This document shows, in pieces, positions 33,001-47,147 of a stretch of 64,000 nt of DNA; positions within the stretch are counted from its first letter, which is position 1, and each line of letters begins with the position of its first letter. A program made the position numbers and the translations under genes. This DNA comes from Isoetes taiwanensis (Eukaryota > Streptophyta > Lycopodiopsida > Isoetales > Isoetaceae), in NCBI GenBank assembly GCA_021234155.1, contig JAJEKV010000002.1, forward strand, positions 28,139,339 to 28,203,338. Reading direction: 5' to 3'. Under the pieces are notes generated by a model. The model was not told the origin of the DNA, ran no database searches, and worked only from the letters and a program-made list of their open reading frames with translations.

Positions 33001-36000
33001 GAAGCTCCTCCCCTGAGCAGAGGGAGTTCCCAGGAGCAGGTATTTGGGGAGCTCTGAGATCATCCGGGAAGGTGGGCTTGGGATGAGCTAGCATTTCCTG
33101 TGATCTCTAGTAGAGCTGCCTTTAAACCCTTAGTCTAGATTTTGAACTCTGAATCAATGAACCCTAACCATAGTTAATTTGCTAAGGATTAGGTTTAGGA
33201 TGCCTCTAGCCTCATTATTACCGTTATGGGATATATGGATGTTGGCTTTTGATCAGCCTTTGCCCTATTGTATTTGAAAGGGGGGTAGAGACCTAGTAGC
33301 CATTACTTAGTGATGTCTTAGTTTTAGAATCCCTTAGTTCCTATTATGGCGCTACTGGGTGTATGGAAACCCACCCTGCTTTAGAGGGCTGGGCGGGATG
33401 TGGACACAACACTCCTGAGGCAAATGAGTCTCAAGGCTTTCGGGCTCGGGAACTTGTGTAAAGCCTGCCAACACGGGTTGATGTGCTCCTTGAATGGGCA
33501 TCGCTTTGGACTTCTAGAGCTGCCGGGTCCCTGTGAGCTTAAGCCAAGGAAGCAAAGCTGCACTCTCAAGTAGGGCTCGCCATGGATCGGCTCTCTCAGG
33601 AAGCCCTGGCCCCAGACGCGACTGGTGGTTCTCGGTGACGCCTCCACCTGGCGAACATTGACTTCTCTACCCTCCACCAGCCCCTGAGTCAGCCAAGGGG
33701 TCTTGGCATTGGCCACGGGGCCACTGTGAGCCAAAAGGAGCTCTGGTGCACCACCCATTAACCCACTTCTAAAATAGGGACGATGCCTCATCAAGGGTCA
33801 GCTCTCGCTGAAGCGCAAGAATCCGGGGCTCAAGAGTGAATCTGGATAGGGGACTTAAGGTTTCACCCCAAGTGCCCGGTGCTAAAATGCCTTCTCGTGA
33901 CTCCCTGCCCAAGTCATTCCAGTCACCAAAGAGACCTTAATTGAGTCTCTGCAACCCTGGAATTCCTGATGTGAAGGATTGTGCCTCGAATTCGGCCCCA
34001 GTCAGGGATGTGACCTGGATGGTCCCTAATCATAGAGCTCCTCACTGGGTGGACCTTGTTCCTCGTGACATGGCATAAAGTGCTTCTGCCTGGCCGGCCA
34101 CCCTCAAGTGAAGCCGGATGGATCTTCCCACTGTGAGCTGTGGAACTCCCAAACTTCTAGTACTTTGTAGGTGGGCTGGACCTCCCATTGGGGCCGGGCC
34201 CCCGATATGGAAAGTGGAGGCGCGGGGGTGGCGTGAAGAGATAGCAGGAACCCACCGGCCCCGGGCTTTGTGATCTCACGCTGCATGTCCTCAGAGTCCT
34301 CCTGACAGAATGTGTCTAGGGCATCCGGGGATGAGACTGCATAGCTTCCTGCGGGCGGCCAGCCATCCCAAGATAGGATGAGTCGGGCTGGATGGACTCG
34401 GGTGCAAAAGTCAGGAGTGCTGATTCCCATGCTCGGGCAGAAGCCGTGGCCTCTAACCGATCAATGTAGAGGCCAGGTGCTGGTGAGGGGCAGCCCTCAG
34501 TTTGACCCCTATGCCACCGGTGGAATGCTTGGCCCTCGCTCTGGGCCAAGCATCCCCGCCAAACAACTCTCATACAACTGGGAGTATGGTATCTCGCATG
34601 TGCAGCTGCAGCCCTGGGGCTTGACGCAGCCTTAGCCTATAGCTTCTCCTCGGGACTCAGATCAAAAGCCTCTGCTGAAGTCCAAGCAGCACACAAGTCC
34701 CGCTCTGGGTTCCAGCTTTGTTTCAATCGTGTTGCCCTAAAGTAAAGATATGGTCAATCGCTGAGTGAAGTGGTCTAAAGCCCCGCCTCGTGGTGGAGGG
34801 CCTGAACTTACCCCGCCTCCTGGGCAATAACTCAGTCAGCTTCGAGAATGCCAGCCCAACAGCTTTAAGTGTACCCACTGAATCAATCTCATGGACGTCC
34901 TGAATTGGCTCTGACAAAGGTGGGTCAGCCCACTTTGTGAATGGGGACACAACCTTGCTTGTGGTCCATTGTCTGGGAAACCTTCCCTCTAATGCCTGTT
35001 GAACGTAGCTGAGATTCCAGACCAGCCGGGCTGCCTCCCCCGCTTCCTACTGAGTAATCCCCGGGCCTTTGCATACCATCGAGGCCTTCCCATTAGCCAC
35101 CAAGCGAAGTTCTCCACAACATCCCTCTCCCTCCTCATGAGAACTACCGGGGCCATCCTGTGGGTACGATCCCCCTGTGGGTCATGAGCTGGGTGGCTGC
35201 AATTGCCCCACCTTTGCATGTGATGTCCCCCTGGGGCCGGCTGGCTTCCTCTCGGGCCTGGGCGCTTTGGGTGTTGCCTGAGGGATGAGGTCCGTGACAT
35301 CTCCCCTCGATGCTCGGGTAAGGTACCGCTTTGGCCCCCTTCCTGTATGGCTGTGACTGTGGTGGCCCTCTAAGCTGGTAACTTGATCCGGGGACTGCAT
35401 GAGCTTCGGGCGCTCTGCTGGGTTTTTGCTAAGCACCCGTGACGTTCACCGGGTTACGCTGGAAATGTTGCCGGGTTCCCTCGGAAGCAAGGCGCTGGGA
35501 GGGGGTTCCCAACCTCACCTGCTCATGATCCCGTGAAGCTAGCTAAGTCAACTGGCCCGTCTCTGGGCTCTCTAGTGTGGGGGTCCCCGGGTGAGACCAT
35601 GCCGGGCAGAAGGCCCATGAGCATCTCCTCGGGCTGGGTGAACCCTCTCAGCCTTGCTCAAGCAATCTAGCTCCTAGTCCCCAGGGATGGCTAGGGGCTG
35701 GTATAGTAGGGTTCCTGGGCGGCTGGCCAAACCATGCTGTCCAAATAAAGTGGAGGTGATCCGAGTCGACCTCCCCATCCCTGAACACTGCCTTCTGCCC
35801 AACTTAAACGACCGATGAGATGCTTACATCTCGGCTTAAACTGGCTGCCACATAGTCCACCACGCTTTGACCACCTCAGGACGTCTCACTGATTGTCCCT
35901 GGCTCTACGTGCAGACTCTTCTTATGAAGCGGGCCAATCGCGGATGTGTTTCACGTAAATTATCAAGCCTGTGGGTCAGCCTCACACATAGCAGGAGCAA

Positions 36001-38800
36001 CCATCTCACTTTGAAAAGCCAGTGGACCCGGCCCGCATCCCGATCCCTCGGGGTGGGCTGCCTCCTCACGGATCGAAATGCAGGACATCGGGCCGCCGAG
36101 GGGGTCAAGTCTCATGGGCTGCTCTTAATTCCTCGGCCCTGCATTGAAATCCCCAAGAAGCTGGACGCAACCCTACCTTAACCGCCAGGCCGGCCAGATG
36201 TCATCATATAGATCGACATAAGGGTCCGTCCCCATCCGTGACGGAGTGGCTGCTATAGAAGGTGCTCTCTGCCAAGGGGTGGGGGAAGGCTGCAGCCAGG
36301 AAAAAGAGGGTTGCCACTGTATTATGCACCCTAACCCGCCAAGTACCGGGTTGTAAGTCTCAGTTCTGCCTTCTCCTGGAGGGTAAACCGGAATGTGCCA
36401 TAAAGTTGTCCCAGAGTAGTAAGCAACCCCACCATGGACCCCCTCCGGGTCCCTGGGTGATGCATTGAAGACCCAGGTGCTTGGTAACCCCTAAGAGATC
36501 GGGGGGAAGCTCCTGTGGCTCCATGCTCCCCTGCATGTCTTAAGGGAGGAAGATGAGATCCATCGCCGCCACTCTGAGTTGGGAGACTGGGTTCCCCTTC
36601 TCTGCCAAGGGAAGCCCCCTCGACAATTCCATGAGACCCTCACCCTGAGGCACAATTCCTATTTGTCACAGCCTGTGGTATGAGTCTGAGTCACCAAGGG
36701 ATTCGGAAGCAAGAGGTCAGGATGGATGGAGGCAAAGAGATGTGGCTGAGAGAGGGCGTGGGTCACAGGGAGCAGGGAGTAGGGCGTAAGGAAGGGGGCT
36801 GTGGTAGGAGAAGCGGCAGCGTGGGCCACGCTCAGTCAAGGGTTGGGGTTAAGTGGTCTCGCAGAGTGTGCTGATGGAAAATGTGCATCCTCAAGGGGCG
36901 GATGCCTCCTGGACTCTCACAAGCCCGCCCCGTGATGCCTCCAAGAAGTGGTGTGAGGTCCCAGTCCACGGAGCTGTGGACTTCCCTTCTAGTGACATCT
37001 TGGTGCCCTGGCTTAATATGGCATCACGCGACTTAAGCGTGATCCTGCGAACCCAAGGGATTATGATAATGCTACTTAACTCCCAAGCAACATCTCCTAT
37101 GGCGGCCTAATTCTGGAAATGTGGAACCCTGCCTGTGTGGAATACCATCCCCATCGAATGTGTAAGTTCGATGTTGTGGGCTAGACTCTCCTCCCTCTTC
37201 CCGCCTCGGCTGTCTCTGACTACTCACTGGGGATTGTGGCCTCTCCACTAAGTGCCTTTGGATGCGCTCATGGGTCAGTTGTGGGCGAGGGCTCTGGCCC
37301 CAGCCGGGGCGGATGGTGGTGGTGGCTGGATGGCGGGTGGCTTTGGAGGGCGGGGCAGCAGCAAGCAGCGTGGGTCCCCGGGTTGCCGGGCGCAGCCTTT
37401 GCATACTGGGGCTATGGGTAGCGTCTGAGCCGCCAGCCCCCAGGAAGCTCTGGAGGCACAATCCCTAGTGGCTCCCTCGGCCGCTTGGCTATCTCCAGCC
37501 TGTGACTCAGCTGTGAGTCGACCATATGAACCCTGTGAGGGAGACCCCGGGTTCCCTGGGTTTTATGGATTTAGTTGCCCAAGAACCCCTCTCGGAGCTC
37601 CAAAGCCTGAGTAGCGAGGGCATGCCTGAGCCCCAGCATTGACGGAAGGCCCGCTGTGAGCTCTGGGCTTGCTGCTCTGACTCAGACTCAAGAACCCAGC
37701 CGTGGTTCTGGCTTCTGCCCTGGAGATTTTTCCCAAGGCCCCTGCGGGCCATGGTGGTGGTGGCTTCCCTCAACCCTCTGGACTGGAAGCCGGTGACACT
37801 GCGGACTACCTGGCCCCTGCATTGTCTCGGGCCTTGTGTCATGGTGTCCTGTAGGACAAACACGGGGAGTCTAGGGCGGCCCGCGATGCTTTGTGCCTGA
37901 AGCTCCCTGGGCCTCTGCCTCAGCTGGCTGCTCTCAGTGTGCCAGCGCCACAGCCATCTTCTACGTGGCTATGTGCTGGTCTCCAGGCCTCGGATGCGCT
38001 CTTCTGGACCCCTCACCTCTTTGCCTTCTCTGGAAAGCACATGGGGTGCCGAGGGACTCCATCTCCACTCCGCCATGCTGCCAGCCAGTGCAATCATGAA
38101 TTTTAAAGGCCAAAAACACTGCTAGCCTCCACCTGCTTTGACGTGGCTCCACCTCTGGCCGAGGCGTGTGAGTTCCCCGTGGTGGTCCTGAAAGAACTCA
38201 ATCCCTTCCTGGCTGGGCTGGCCGCTACTGGAGGGGGCCTTTAGCCTTAGCCCCAGCCTCCTTCTTCATGGAGGGATGATCTTCCCTGGGTCCATGATGG
38301 CTCTGCTTATGTATGCACTCTGCCTTTGGTTTTCCTTTTCCCCTGTGCTGGCTCCATCTTCCTCAGGGCTAGCCATGACTTCCAAAGTTTGAGGGAATGG
38401 TGCCCGCCTCGCCTCAAGAGCTGGGTGTGTGCTGGCCCGACTCTTATTTTGGGGGCCTGCAAGAATTGTATGTCAGCCACAATTCTCTAGCCTCGTGGAG
38501 CCTCTAGGACCTGAAGGGATGCAAATTCCTTCCCACCCCATCGGATCTGTGGGAGATGCAACTCCTGAGTAGTCCGGAAGGAGTGATACCCATGATTGTG
38601 TATCCGGCTGTGCTATAGTCATGTCGAGTCTTCCTGATGATTCCATCCCCAAAGCATGCAATGTGAGGGGCAGGATGGAGTAGTCAACCCTAGCCATTAT
38701 TGTCTATAGCCAGCCCCCACATTGTTATGCCTTGTCCTTCTAGCTTATGGCTTAGTCAGCTGCACTCCCTGTGGTGAGTCCTGAGCCCTGGGTAGGTGCC
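33000..38800. other. GC-rich block without coherent genes
   Basis: Base composition is clearly richer in G and C than the flanks, and many readings are open on both strands by composition alone (for example 33381-33794, 34989-35436, 37072-37461, 37507-37863, all minus). None shows a catalytic or binding motif that I recognise. The length and composition would suit a decayed LTR retroelement, but I found no integrase, RT or gag signature. Confidence 0.3.
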
Positions 38801-39955
38801 TCATGCTCATGGCATATGTTTATCTCATTGTATCCATGGATGTATGGATGCTTACCCTCTCGAGGTAGTCTCATGTATTGTTGTTAAGCTAGTGTTGATA
38901 TTGTTTATGCTCCACCTGCTATAGGGAGCTCATAGTGGAAGGGCTGCGAAGACACCTTTCAGAAGTCCCTCCCGACCTTAGGGATGTCCCAGGTGCTGTG
39001 GATATTGTGATCTGAGGGGGCCATGGCTCCAAGGAACCATGGGGGATTCTATGGAGGTGCTGGGTCAGTCAGATATTTTGTAGGGATCACTGCAGTTCTA
39101 ATGAGCCATGTTCTTGGCTTGACTAAGAACCAGCACCCACCATAACCCTGTTTTCAAGTAGTCTTAAACCCTTAATAGAGTATAGAAATGAAACTCACCA
39201 TTGAACCCCTGATCTGAGGAAACATTTTTCTCCCGTGTAGTGGGCTCCGTGAAAGTTAGGGAAGTTGTTGATGCGTGAAAAGAATGAGTCAAATTAACAT
39301 TCTAATAAAATTGGAGTGGAAATTTTCATGTATGAGTAATCAAATTTCACCCTAAAAATAGGGCCTGGGCTGAATCCTCATCTTAACTAAAACCCGCTTA
39401 AAAATGGTGCAAACTATAATTACACCCCCAAAACCATTGGAAAAAATCTCGAATTATCTAATTATAATAAAGTAGCAACCATATTAATAAGTATATATAT
39501 AGTGTACTCTATAGGGAGGGATACCCAATAGGGCTATTAATAGTAGGAGTAACATTCCTTAGCCCTAAGAGCATGTCTTCCTTTTAAATGCAATTTTAGT
39601 AAGTATCCCATTCTTCCTATCTCACCCTAAACCTCTCTTTCTTTATCCTCAAATTTTAAGCTAATCCCATTTTCTTAAACCGTGAAGATATGGGTCTCGA
39701 ACCAATGCAATGTACTGAAGCATAGGGAGCTCCTGTGCACACCCCTTCCATGGCGTGAGGCAAAGAATGGGTAATGCAAGAAGAAGATGATCCCCGGAAA
39801 ACCCCAAGCTCCTGGGAGGGAGGAGGGAGGAGCCGCAAGGAGTCGGCCCCAACTCCCGACAAACGATTCTCCAGCCCTGTGAGCTGGGGATCTGAGTAGC
39901 GCTCGCTGGGAGCCACCCAAAGGGATGTACCACCAGCCTCACCGCCACAAGTGAT
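38800..39955. other. Intergenic, returning to AT-rich composition
   Basis: No supported gene. Short open readings at 39656-39948 overlap in two minus-strand frames and have no recognisable product. Confidence 0.35.
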
Positions 39956-39959
39956 TTTG

Positions 39960-40150
39960 CCAGGAGGAGGAGGAACTCGGGTGAGGAGGAGGAGTTAAGC
40001 GAGGGGAGGACTCACCTCAAGAGAAAGGAGGAGCGGGCGAGTGGAGGAGCAACTCAGCAGCTAGTGAAGTCGGCTACAAAGAAGTGAAGAAGAGGAGCAG
40101 GCCGTGGAGGAAGAAGAAGAGGGAGAGGGAGAAGGGAGGATAGGTGGAGG
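39960..40150 (+). repeat. Purine-rich tract
   Basis: Almost only A and G on the plus strand, mostly GGAGGA, GAAGAAGAGG and GAGAGGGAG. Such tracts are seen in leaders of some plant LTR elements, and could also form triplex DNA. Confidence 0.6.
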
Positions 40151-40199
40151 GAGAAAGGTCCATGAGGGACCAGGATCGGCCTCAGGGACCTGGGTCCAT

Positions 40200-43100
40200 A
40201 CCCCGGGTTTCTAACCTACTATAAAGGGGGATATGCCACGCATGCTAATGGGGTCAGCAAAACCCTTCTCAGATACTTCTTGTCCAACCTTCTAAATGCC
40301 CCTTCCCCGGCCCAGTCTCCCCTGGCCCCCCCCCAAACACCCCACCCCACCTCCTAAAAACCCTAGCCAAGCCCCCATCCATATGTATACATACCTGCTT
40401 AGGTAAAACCCACCCTATCTCTAATTGTATTATGCTAAAGTACTTTAAACTATGTGACAATCCCTGGATCCATATCGAAGAACCCCGCCCCTGGGAGGCC
40501 ACCGAATTTGTGCAGGGATCTAGGAGGGAGAACCAGGAAGAAGGAAGCAGTGGGCAAGAGGAGGATGAGCCTCGAAGAGAACGGGGAAACATTTAACCCC
40601 TAATGTCAGTCTTTCATCTCTACCGGTGGGCCCAAGCCACCTAAGGTGTGAAGAAGCTGGGGAGGCTGAGGGGAACCAGTTCATGTTGCTGAAGCAAGAC
40701 CGAGTCCTGTGAGGGAGAAAGAAGGTCTACTAAGCATATCCTCCCAGATGGAGGAGGCAATGACTAGTATTGTAGTGAATCCATTTAAGTAATGCCAGCC
40801 AAGGGTGGGAGGTCAAGAACCCGGCCGGGTTGCTACCACTTCACTCTAGAGCCTCCTAAGAAGGCTCCACCATGGACCTTAACCTCAAGCACTCAGTATT
40901 TCTGTGAGATTAGGCACATCCCAGCTAGCGTTGCACTAATCTTCCTCGGATCCTGAAGGCTTATCTGGAGCTGCCTCCAGGAGAGGATTAAGTGGACCGG
41001 AGCTATAGGGTCACACCCTAACTGGCCTGATCCCGCAGAGTGCTAGAGGCGTGAGCTGTGCAGCTCTGCATGAGGAGGGCAACTCTAGCCATCCCAATTT
41101 AAGAGGGTGTAACAAGAATGCCCAAGGATCTCCATCCGCCGAGGGATCCATATGAGCAGTCCTGTAGCTCTTTATCTTTGCATTTAGCTAAATTCATACA
41201 CATAAAAGCCACCTTTGTATAAACTGACTTCTTATATATATATATAAGTACATTCTTGTGTAAATCAATTCTTGGTGTAGAACCCTTCTATAATGTAATT
41301 AGGAATGTTCCTTGGCTTATTATGAGTTTAAAATTTGCCCCTTACATTAACAAATTTATGCAAAGTCAACCCACTTTAAGTCCTGGACCGAAATGTATGG
41401 CCCTGTGAAGCTATTAACGCTAGACGCTGCTTCACAAGCACCGGCCACATGTCATTTAATTGTGAGTAAATGGTCCTAATTTTTGTAATAAAAGATGTTA
41501 GAATGCTTAGAATTTGTTAAAAAGCCATGCTGTAGCACTTAAAAATTGTTAAAACATCAAAAGCAGCCAAGAATGGCCCACTCTCTGTGAAGTCTCTGAC
41601 CACGCCGATGGCTCCCCGCTAGTCAGTAGTCCCAAGCTTCTCAGCTTGGCCCTGACCCTGAGTCACCCTAATAATTGCACTTTTCATGTCATTTTAACAT
41701 AAAATAAGTTGCTAATTAGTCTAGAATTGATCCCGTGACATGCATTTTAGTGTCTCTATAGCTTCTAAAAAATCACCCACTCTAAGTCTCATCAGCTTAC
41801 TTTTAAGGAAAAAGCTTAAAGACGAATCCCTTTAGTGTGTCCTCAATAATTGTAATACCAAAGTATAGAAGAAACAATCTTTACTTAAGAGCATATTGGT
41901 TTCAATGAACTCCATCATCTTGGTTTCACAAACCAATGGATTTAAGTATCCAGCTCTCACCCTCAATCTAACCTGATCCGTGATAAGAACTAAGGCACTC
42001 TTTAAGGGAAAATGAAAGGAATTGATCATGCCTTATTTCCCCTTCTAGCTTGTGAACAATCCAATCCATAAATACAATGTGGGTTGCTTAGGGCTCAATC
42101 CAGCCCACCAAGGATTAGAGCCTCCTCGATTCAACTTTCAGCTTATCAGAAAGCGCAAGTGTAGAATGCACCTGCATTCCTTTGCAAAGTCCCTCTCAGC
42201 CCACATCCCAGGAGACAATGTGTCTAATTGGAGTGGTGTTCAAAGTCCCATTTGCTGCTGCCTGATTCAAGAGAGTCCCATCTCTGGTTGGCGTGGCTCT
42301 GAAACTGTGTCCCAGAACTCCCAATGCTTTTCTTAACCCGGGTCAGCCTAACTCCCCTGCTATAGCCTCCCGGGCCAGCCCTTTGTCTGAGGAAAAGGTC
42401 GTACATATTCTTCTTTAACTCATCCTCCCACATTCCATGCCTTTTACAAGAAAACAAAATAGTTGCTCAAGGCCCATATTGACGTTTCCTTGAGCCTCCC
42501 AACGCCATAAGATATTTCCTTTCTTAAAAATATCTCCTTAGTCCTTAGCTAAATAGAATATTTCCTATTCTTCTTGGTGGTTTAATGGTCATACAAAACA
42601 TTCTCACCCCATGCCTCATGATATCTTTATAAACCATTTACCCCATTGCCTTTAACCATTGTTTTCCAACAATTCTACTGCCTTAGTTCATTTCTTTCTT
42701 CTCCTGGACCTCACCCCCAGTGATGCCCCATATCAATTGATGGCCCCTAGCTGGGTCATTAATGTGATGCATTTAAGTGGTCTAACCCAAGTCGAAAGCA
42801 TGCTCTTTAATCAAAAACTCTGCCCAAATTTGATCCAAGAACTCTAGCCATATAGTGTTTTGACTCTTGTTTTGTTTAGATTTGCACTTCATGTTATCTT
42901 AATCTTTGAGATCCATAGCCTTAGAACATAATAGTCCCAGCCTGACCAAAGAAGTCTCTAAGCACCAAAGTCCTGTGCAGCCTTTAGTCTTATGTGGCAT
43001 CCTCACTGCTGCTACTTCCTCTCACCCCAAGCTCTGCTTTCATCCCTCTTAAAGTATTTTCCAGCTTGTTTGTCAACTTCCAAAACCATTTTCTACCTTA

Positions 43101-45660
43101 ATCTCTACCTCAATGGTTTTAACGAATCCCTTTGTTGGATCGGCACAACAAGCATTTCAACCATTATCCGTGGGATTCCTTTTGGTGAGGGAGGCCTCCC
43201 ATGTCTTTGACCATCTCTTCGGACCTCCATGCAACCCTAACTAGAACCCCTACCATTACATAGATGGTTGTATGCCAAGATGACCAACAAGTCTTACCCC
43301 TGAGTGAGCCTTCCCAAGGAGGCAAGTGGGTATCCCCTTGGAGTCAAGTCAAGTCTTGGGGAGGGGACCTTAGAGCCAAGGGCCAGCTTGTGGGATAGAA
43401 CCAAGAATGGGTGCCCTTGACCAAGAGCTGTAAGGCCTGGCTGTGCATAGGTATGTCCTAGCCAAGATACGGGCTCTCATCTTTGTTTTATGCATTGCAA
43501 GTAATCAACAAGGTGGGGGAGCCTTCGGATCCAAACCTTGGACCTTGCACCACCTCAACACTGATAGAAATGACCCTGTGATCCACTGGTGGAATTAACT
43601 CCTAGGCATGGTAACTGGAATTAAGGGCACTTCCCGTGATCCTAAAGAAGCCTATGAGCGTGAATGGATGACCAAGATTGAGAGAGTAGGGAAGCACTCA
43701 AGGATGGAGGAGGCAAATAAATAGCAAGCATGATGAAGACACTGTGTGGGCCAACTAACCACCTATCTATGACCTGCTAGCCCCCATTCCACTAGTGACT
43801 CCTAAGGGGAGGGAGCACATTCTTACACATGACATCCTCCCATCTTCCATAATCGCTTTAGAAGAAGGGGCTCAGATCTGACGAGCTCTTGTGGCATGAT
43901 TTGCAGAAGGACAGCCAGAACGACTCACTCCGACTACCTCATACCAAGAAGTCCCTGGAAGTAGTGGAGCTGCATTCATGGGCGTTAGCTAGATGATGCC
44001 CGACTGCGATATGAATTAAGAATAAGGAATTCAGATCACCGAAGAACCGCCACCATTCCGGTAGGAGGAGTTTCAGTTTTAATCCCAAAGCAAAGTTGTA
44101 ACAAACTCTGGAAGGGGGGCCCGGGCTTCCAGCCGAATCTGCTCGAAAGCATGAAGCATGGAGGCTCAACAAATGACAATCCAGATGCAACCACTCATTA
44201 TGTGGGAGGGATCCATGGTGCACCTCCCAGCACCAGACGCCCACGGAGCCGCCTCAAAGAAAGGGCACAAGGCTCCAGCGGTGGATTCCAAAAAGGGAAG
44301 CAGCTTCGGATACTACCTCCCACCCTAGTCAAGGCCATATGATAGTCTTCCAGGAGTCTCAAATGCCCACTCTAGGGAGGACACTGTACTCACTCTTGGA
44401 TTGCACTTTCTCAGAAGTCTCTAAGCAGCTTATGCCAAGTTGAGGGACACAACATCTTTTTATCATGTCATCCTCTTCTAAAGATCTAAGTGGGTCCCTC
44501 TTATAGTCTCTCTAATTTCAGCCAAGGGTCACCTACTTTTGTGGATGCTCTTTCAACCCACCCCAATTCCCATGCCAGCCCACCCTCCTCAAATGGCCTG
44601 CCTCTGAGACACACATCATCCCTAAACATCTTGCTAATGTCGCTAGCGGGTCTTCGACTCAAGGGACTTGAAGAAGAATTTCTCTTCTTCAAGTCCATGA
44701 AGGGCTCTACCCATGAACATCCCATTGTCCTCCATTTTGTATATGTGCCAAAGATGTTTTACAAACCTTATGTACCTTTCTTATTTCTTATAATGTGGCC
44801 AAGCTTCTTGATGTATCAACTCATCAAGTAACCTATTGTTAATTTTATAAGTTGAATTTCAACTTTGATTTCTTTTATGGCTAAATAAACAATTAACTCT
44901 ATAAATGAGGTGTGTGATACAACTTTTAAATAAAACCATGGTGACTTAATACTTGCAAACTGTGAACACTCGGGTTTCTGGATCCCAAGGCGTCGAACTG
45001 GATCAAGAACCTGAGTGTGAACAAGGGGCTGGAGCAAGCAGAACTTGAGTTGTGAAATGTGGACTGGAGCAAGAACTCTGAGTGTGGAGCTAAACCTGTG
45101 AATCGAGCAAGAGAAGAAACTAGAGCTGGAGCTCGGATCCTGACATCATCAAGAATATGGTCGACCTGGGTATGAACTGGAGTGGGTAGGCAAGAGCTCT
45201 AACTGTAATGATGGGAACAAACAGTGGAACACTCAATGGATGAGCCGTGGGGCCCAATGATACCGCATCGGACTTAAGCTCCATGATGGTGTAGGAGATC
45301 CGATCCGCAGATGAACTATTAGAACTAGAACTAGAACCAACAAATCTAAAATGAACTAGTAATGTTTCAATCAATCTCAAGGGTTGGTGTAGCTCCCCGA
45401 GCTGTATAGACTTAGTGAGTATTGGCTATCACATTATCCATATATATAAAGGTGATTTGGTAACTAATAATAAAGTTGCTCAACACTTAAATATCTAAAC
45501 TCTCGCTTTCAATGATATAGGGATAAGAATGCCTTGCTAACCTTTATCTGGATATTGGAATAAACATGTCAAAATGTGGAAGGAGTCCGAGAAAAGGCGG
45601 CTCAGCCTTGACTTTAGGACTCCTACTTCCTGACTGGCCCCGAAGTTTTCCTCGACTTCT
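40200..45660. other. No supported gene
   Basis: A C-run (40328-40334) and a (TA)n stretch (41235-41249) are the only simple features. Open readings (for example 42052-42336, 44490-44831) lack domains. Decayed pol of the minus-strand gypsy element may lie toward 45.0-45.6 kb, but I could not recognise it. Confidence 0.35.
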
Positions 45661-45669
45661 GATTTGGGC

Positions 45670-46635
45670 TCACCCGCATCCACTTGAGCCATATGGCCAG
45701 CTCCTTCTCACAAGAGGAGGCAAAGGTTGAATTTCTCTCCCGACGCCGCTTCTGGCCAAGCAGATGAAGTTGGGTCCTGAACTCCAGCCTCGACTAACTG
45801 GTGATAGGCTCAGTCCCTGAATTATACCGGATGTCAGTGGAGGATGTAGCCATGACGCTTGTGTGGATTGGGAAGACCTAATTACATCTCTCTTTCCTAC
45901 TGCCTGGTTGTCGACATCACATCGAATGGCAAATTTGATGGCTTCTTCCAAAACCTGGGATCCTTCCTATAGACAACAACATATCTTTGATGATCCCTCA
46001 CATAACCCCTTCTGAAACAACTAACTTCAAGTGCAACATATTCAAGCTATAATTTGACGAATTCCTCGATGAGCACTGCTTCCCAGAGCCTTGCCCTTAG
46101 ATTTTCGTAAAGTTTTTATGACCAAGAAAATGGACGACGGCAGTCTCCAAAGCATGCCTCGAAATTTCGCGTAGCTGAACCAGCAAAATCTTGGGTAACT
46201 CAGGTCTTTCCAATAATGGAGCAAGTCCTAACTTAGAGCTGGCCCTGTGGAGGGAGAGAACCAACCAGCCCTAACTTGTTCCTGCCTGGATATCTATGAG
46301 GGTGGAGCTAGATCACAAGCCTGATCCTCGATCTCTTTAAAACCACCTGAGCTTGACTCCGGGAGTGTCAGCTAAACTTCTCCTGCGATTGATCTTTAGG
46401 CCTCGATAACCTCAATCCAACTAGAAGTGTGATTCATGAAGCAACACGTTCCTTTTAGCTCTTTATTGTCCAACTCGCAACCTGATGGCATACCTCGAAC
46501 AAGCCGGCCGGATCTGGCCAGAATAATCGCCGAACCTCCTCCATAAATATAAATCACCAAATACTTGCAAAAATGCTTTTAGGGATCGTGAAAGTGCAAG
46601 AACCAGAAGGGACTCTCGTCTTCAAACTCTGCCAT
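45670..46635 (-). pseudogene. Ty3/gypsy gag remnant
   Basis: The minus strand from the ATG at 46635 reads MAEFEDESPFWFL and, after several stops and frame changes, a Gag C-terminal pattern: FRKGL, then VLEEAIKFAIRCDVDNQA (45960-45900), matching the Ty3 Gag motif in which a variable 'L.GL' block precedes TLEEAI..A...D. No zinc knuckle follows. The piece lies directly downstream of the LTR-like segment at 46636-47147 in the same orientation, as in a normal 5' LTR-gag order. The copy is dead. Confidence 0.55.
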
Positions 46636-47147
46636 GAACCTACTCGAAACAAGGAAAAATACATGGAAATACGCGAAAAATACCAAGATTCCAAGAAAGA
46701 ACTGGATATATGAACAGAACTCAAGAATACAATGGCCCAAAGGCAAGGGGTGAAATTAATTTGTGATGTGATGCTCTTAGAAGGCCTAAGACTGGCTGAA
46801 CCGAATGGTCTCTGATAAGAAGAAGTGCCTCCTTATATATCTAGGGCTAATCCACGAATCGCCAATTCAATGGATGAGATCACCAAGCCGCCGTGGATGC
46901 ATTTCTCGAATTTAGAATATTCTAGAACCCTCCTGAGATGGGGTCCCACATATGAGAGGAAGACATGAAGGAATGTCTCTCATCAAATATTGGTAGTGCA
47001 TTTTGGTAGTGGACTCGCGAACCTGAAGGTTGCGAGTTTAAACCCTGCCTTTGTGCAACTTATTCTTTGTGACTGCGGTGACTTAATTTCATCTTTGTAC
47101 ATACCAGTATAATGTCTGTATAGATGAATATCCGTATGGCTGCTACA
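46636..47147 (-). mobile_element. LTR and leader, copy A (minus orientation)
   Basis: Read on the minus strand it starts TGTAGCAGCCATACGGATAT and ends at the gag ATG. Several blocks match copy B (50029-50598, plus) in the same order: ATGTACAAA.GA, a GAATATTCTA block, GTGATCTCATCCATTGAATTGG against GCGATCTCAACCATTGGAGTGG, ATATCTAGG (complement), and TATTTTTCCTTGTTT..AGTAGGTTC against TTTTTCCTTGTTTTCTCAGTAGG. The plus-strand side near 47000-47050 also reads like a tRNA T-arm (GCGAGTTTAAACCC), so a tRNA-like piece may be embedded. Confidence 0.65.

Noticed and set aside
37072-37863. Two minus-strand open frames rich in Arg, Gly and Pro
   Set aside because: High GC content removes stop codons; no zinc knuckle, protease or other gag/pol motif is visible.
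46986-47056. tRNA gene suggested by GCGAGTTTAAACCC
   Set aside because: The acceptor stem and anticodon arm do not pair, and the sequence lies inside an LTR-like repeat also seen at 50.1-50.2 kb in inverted orientation.
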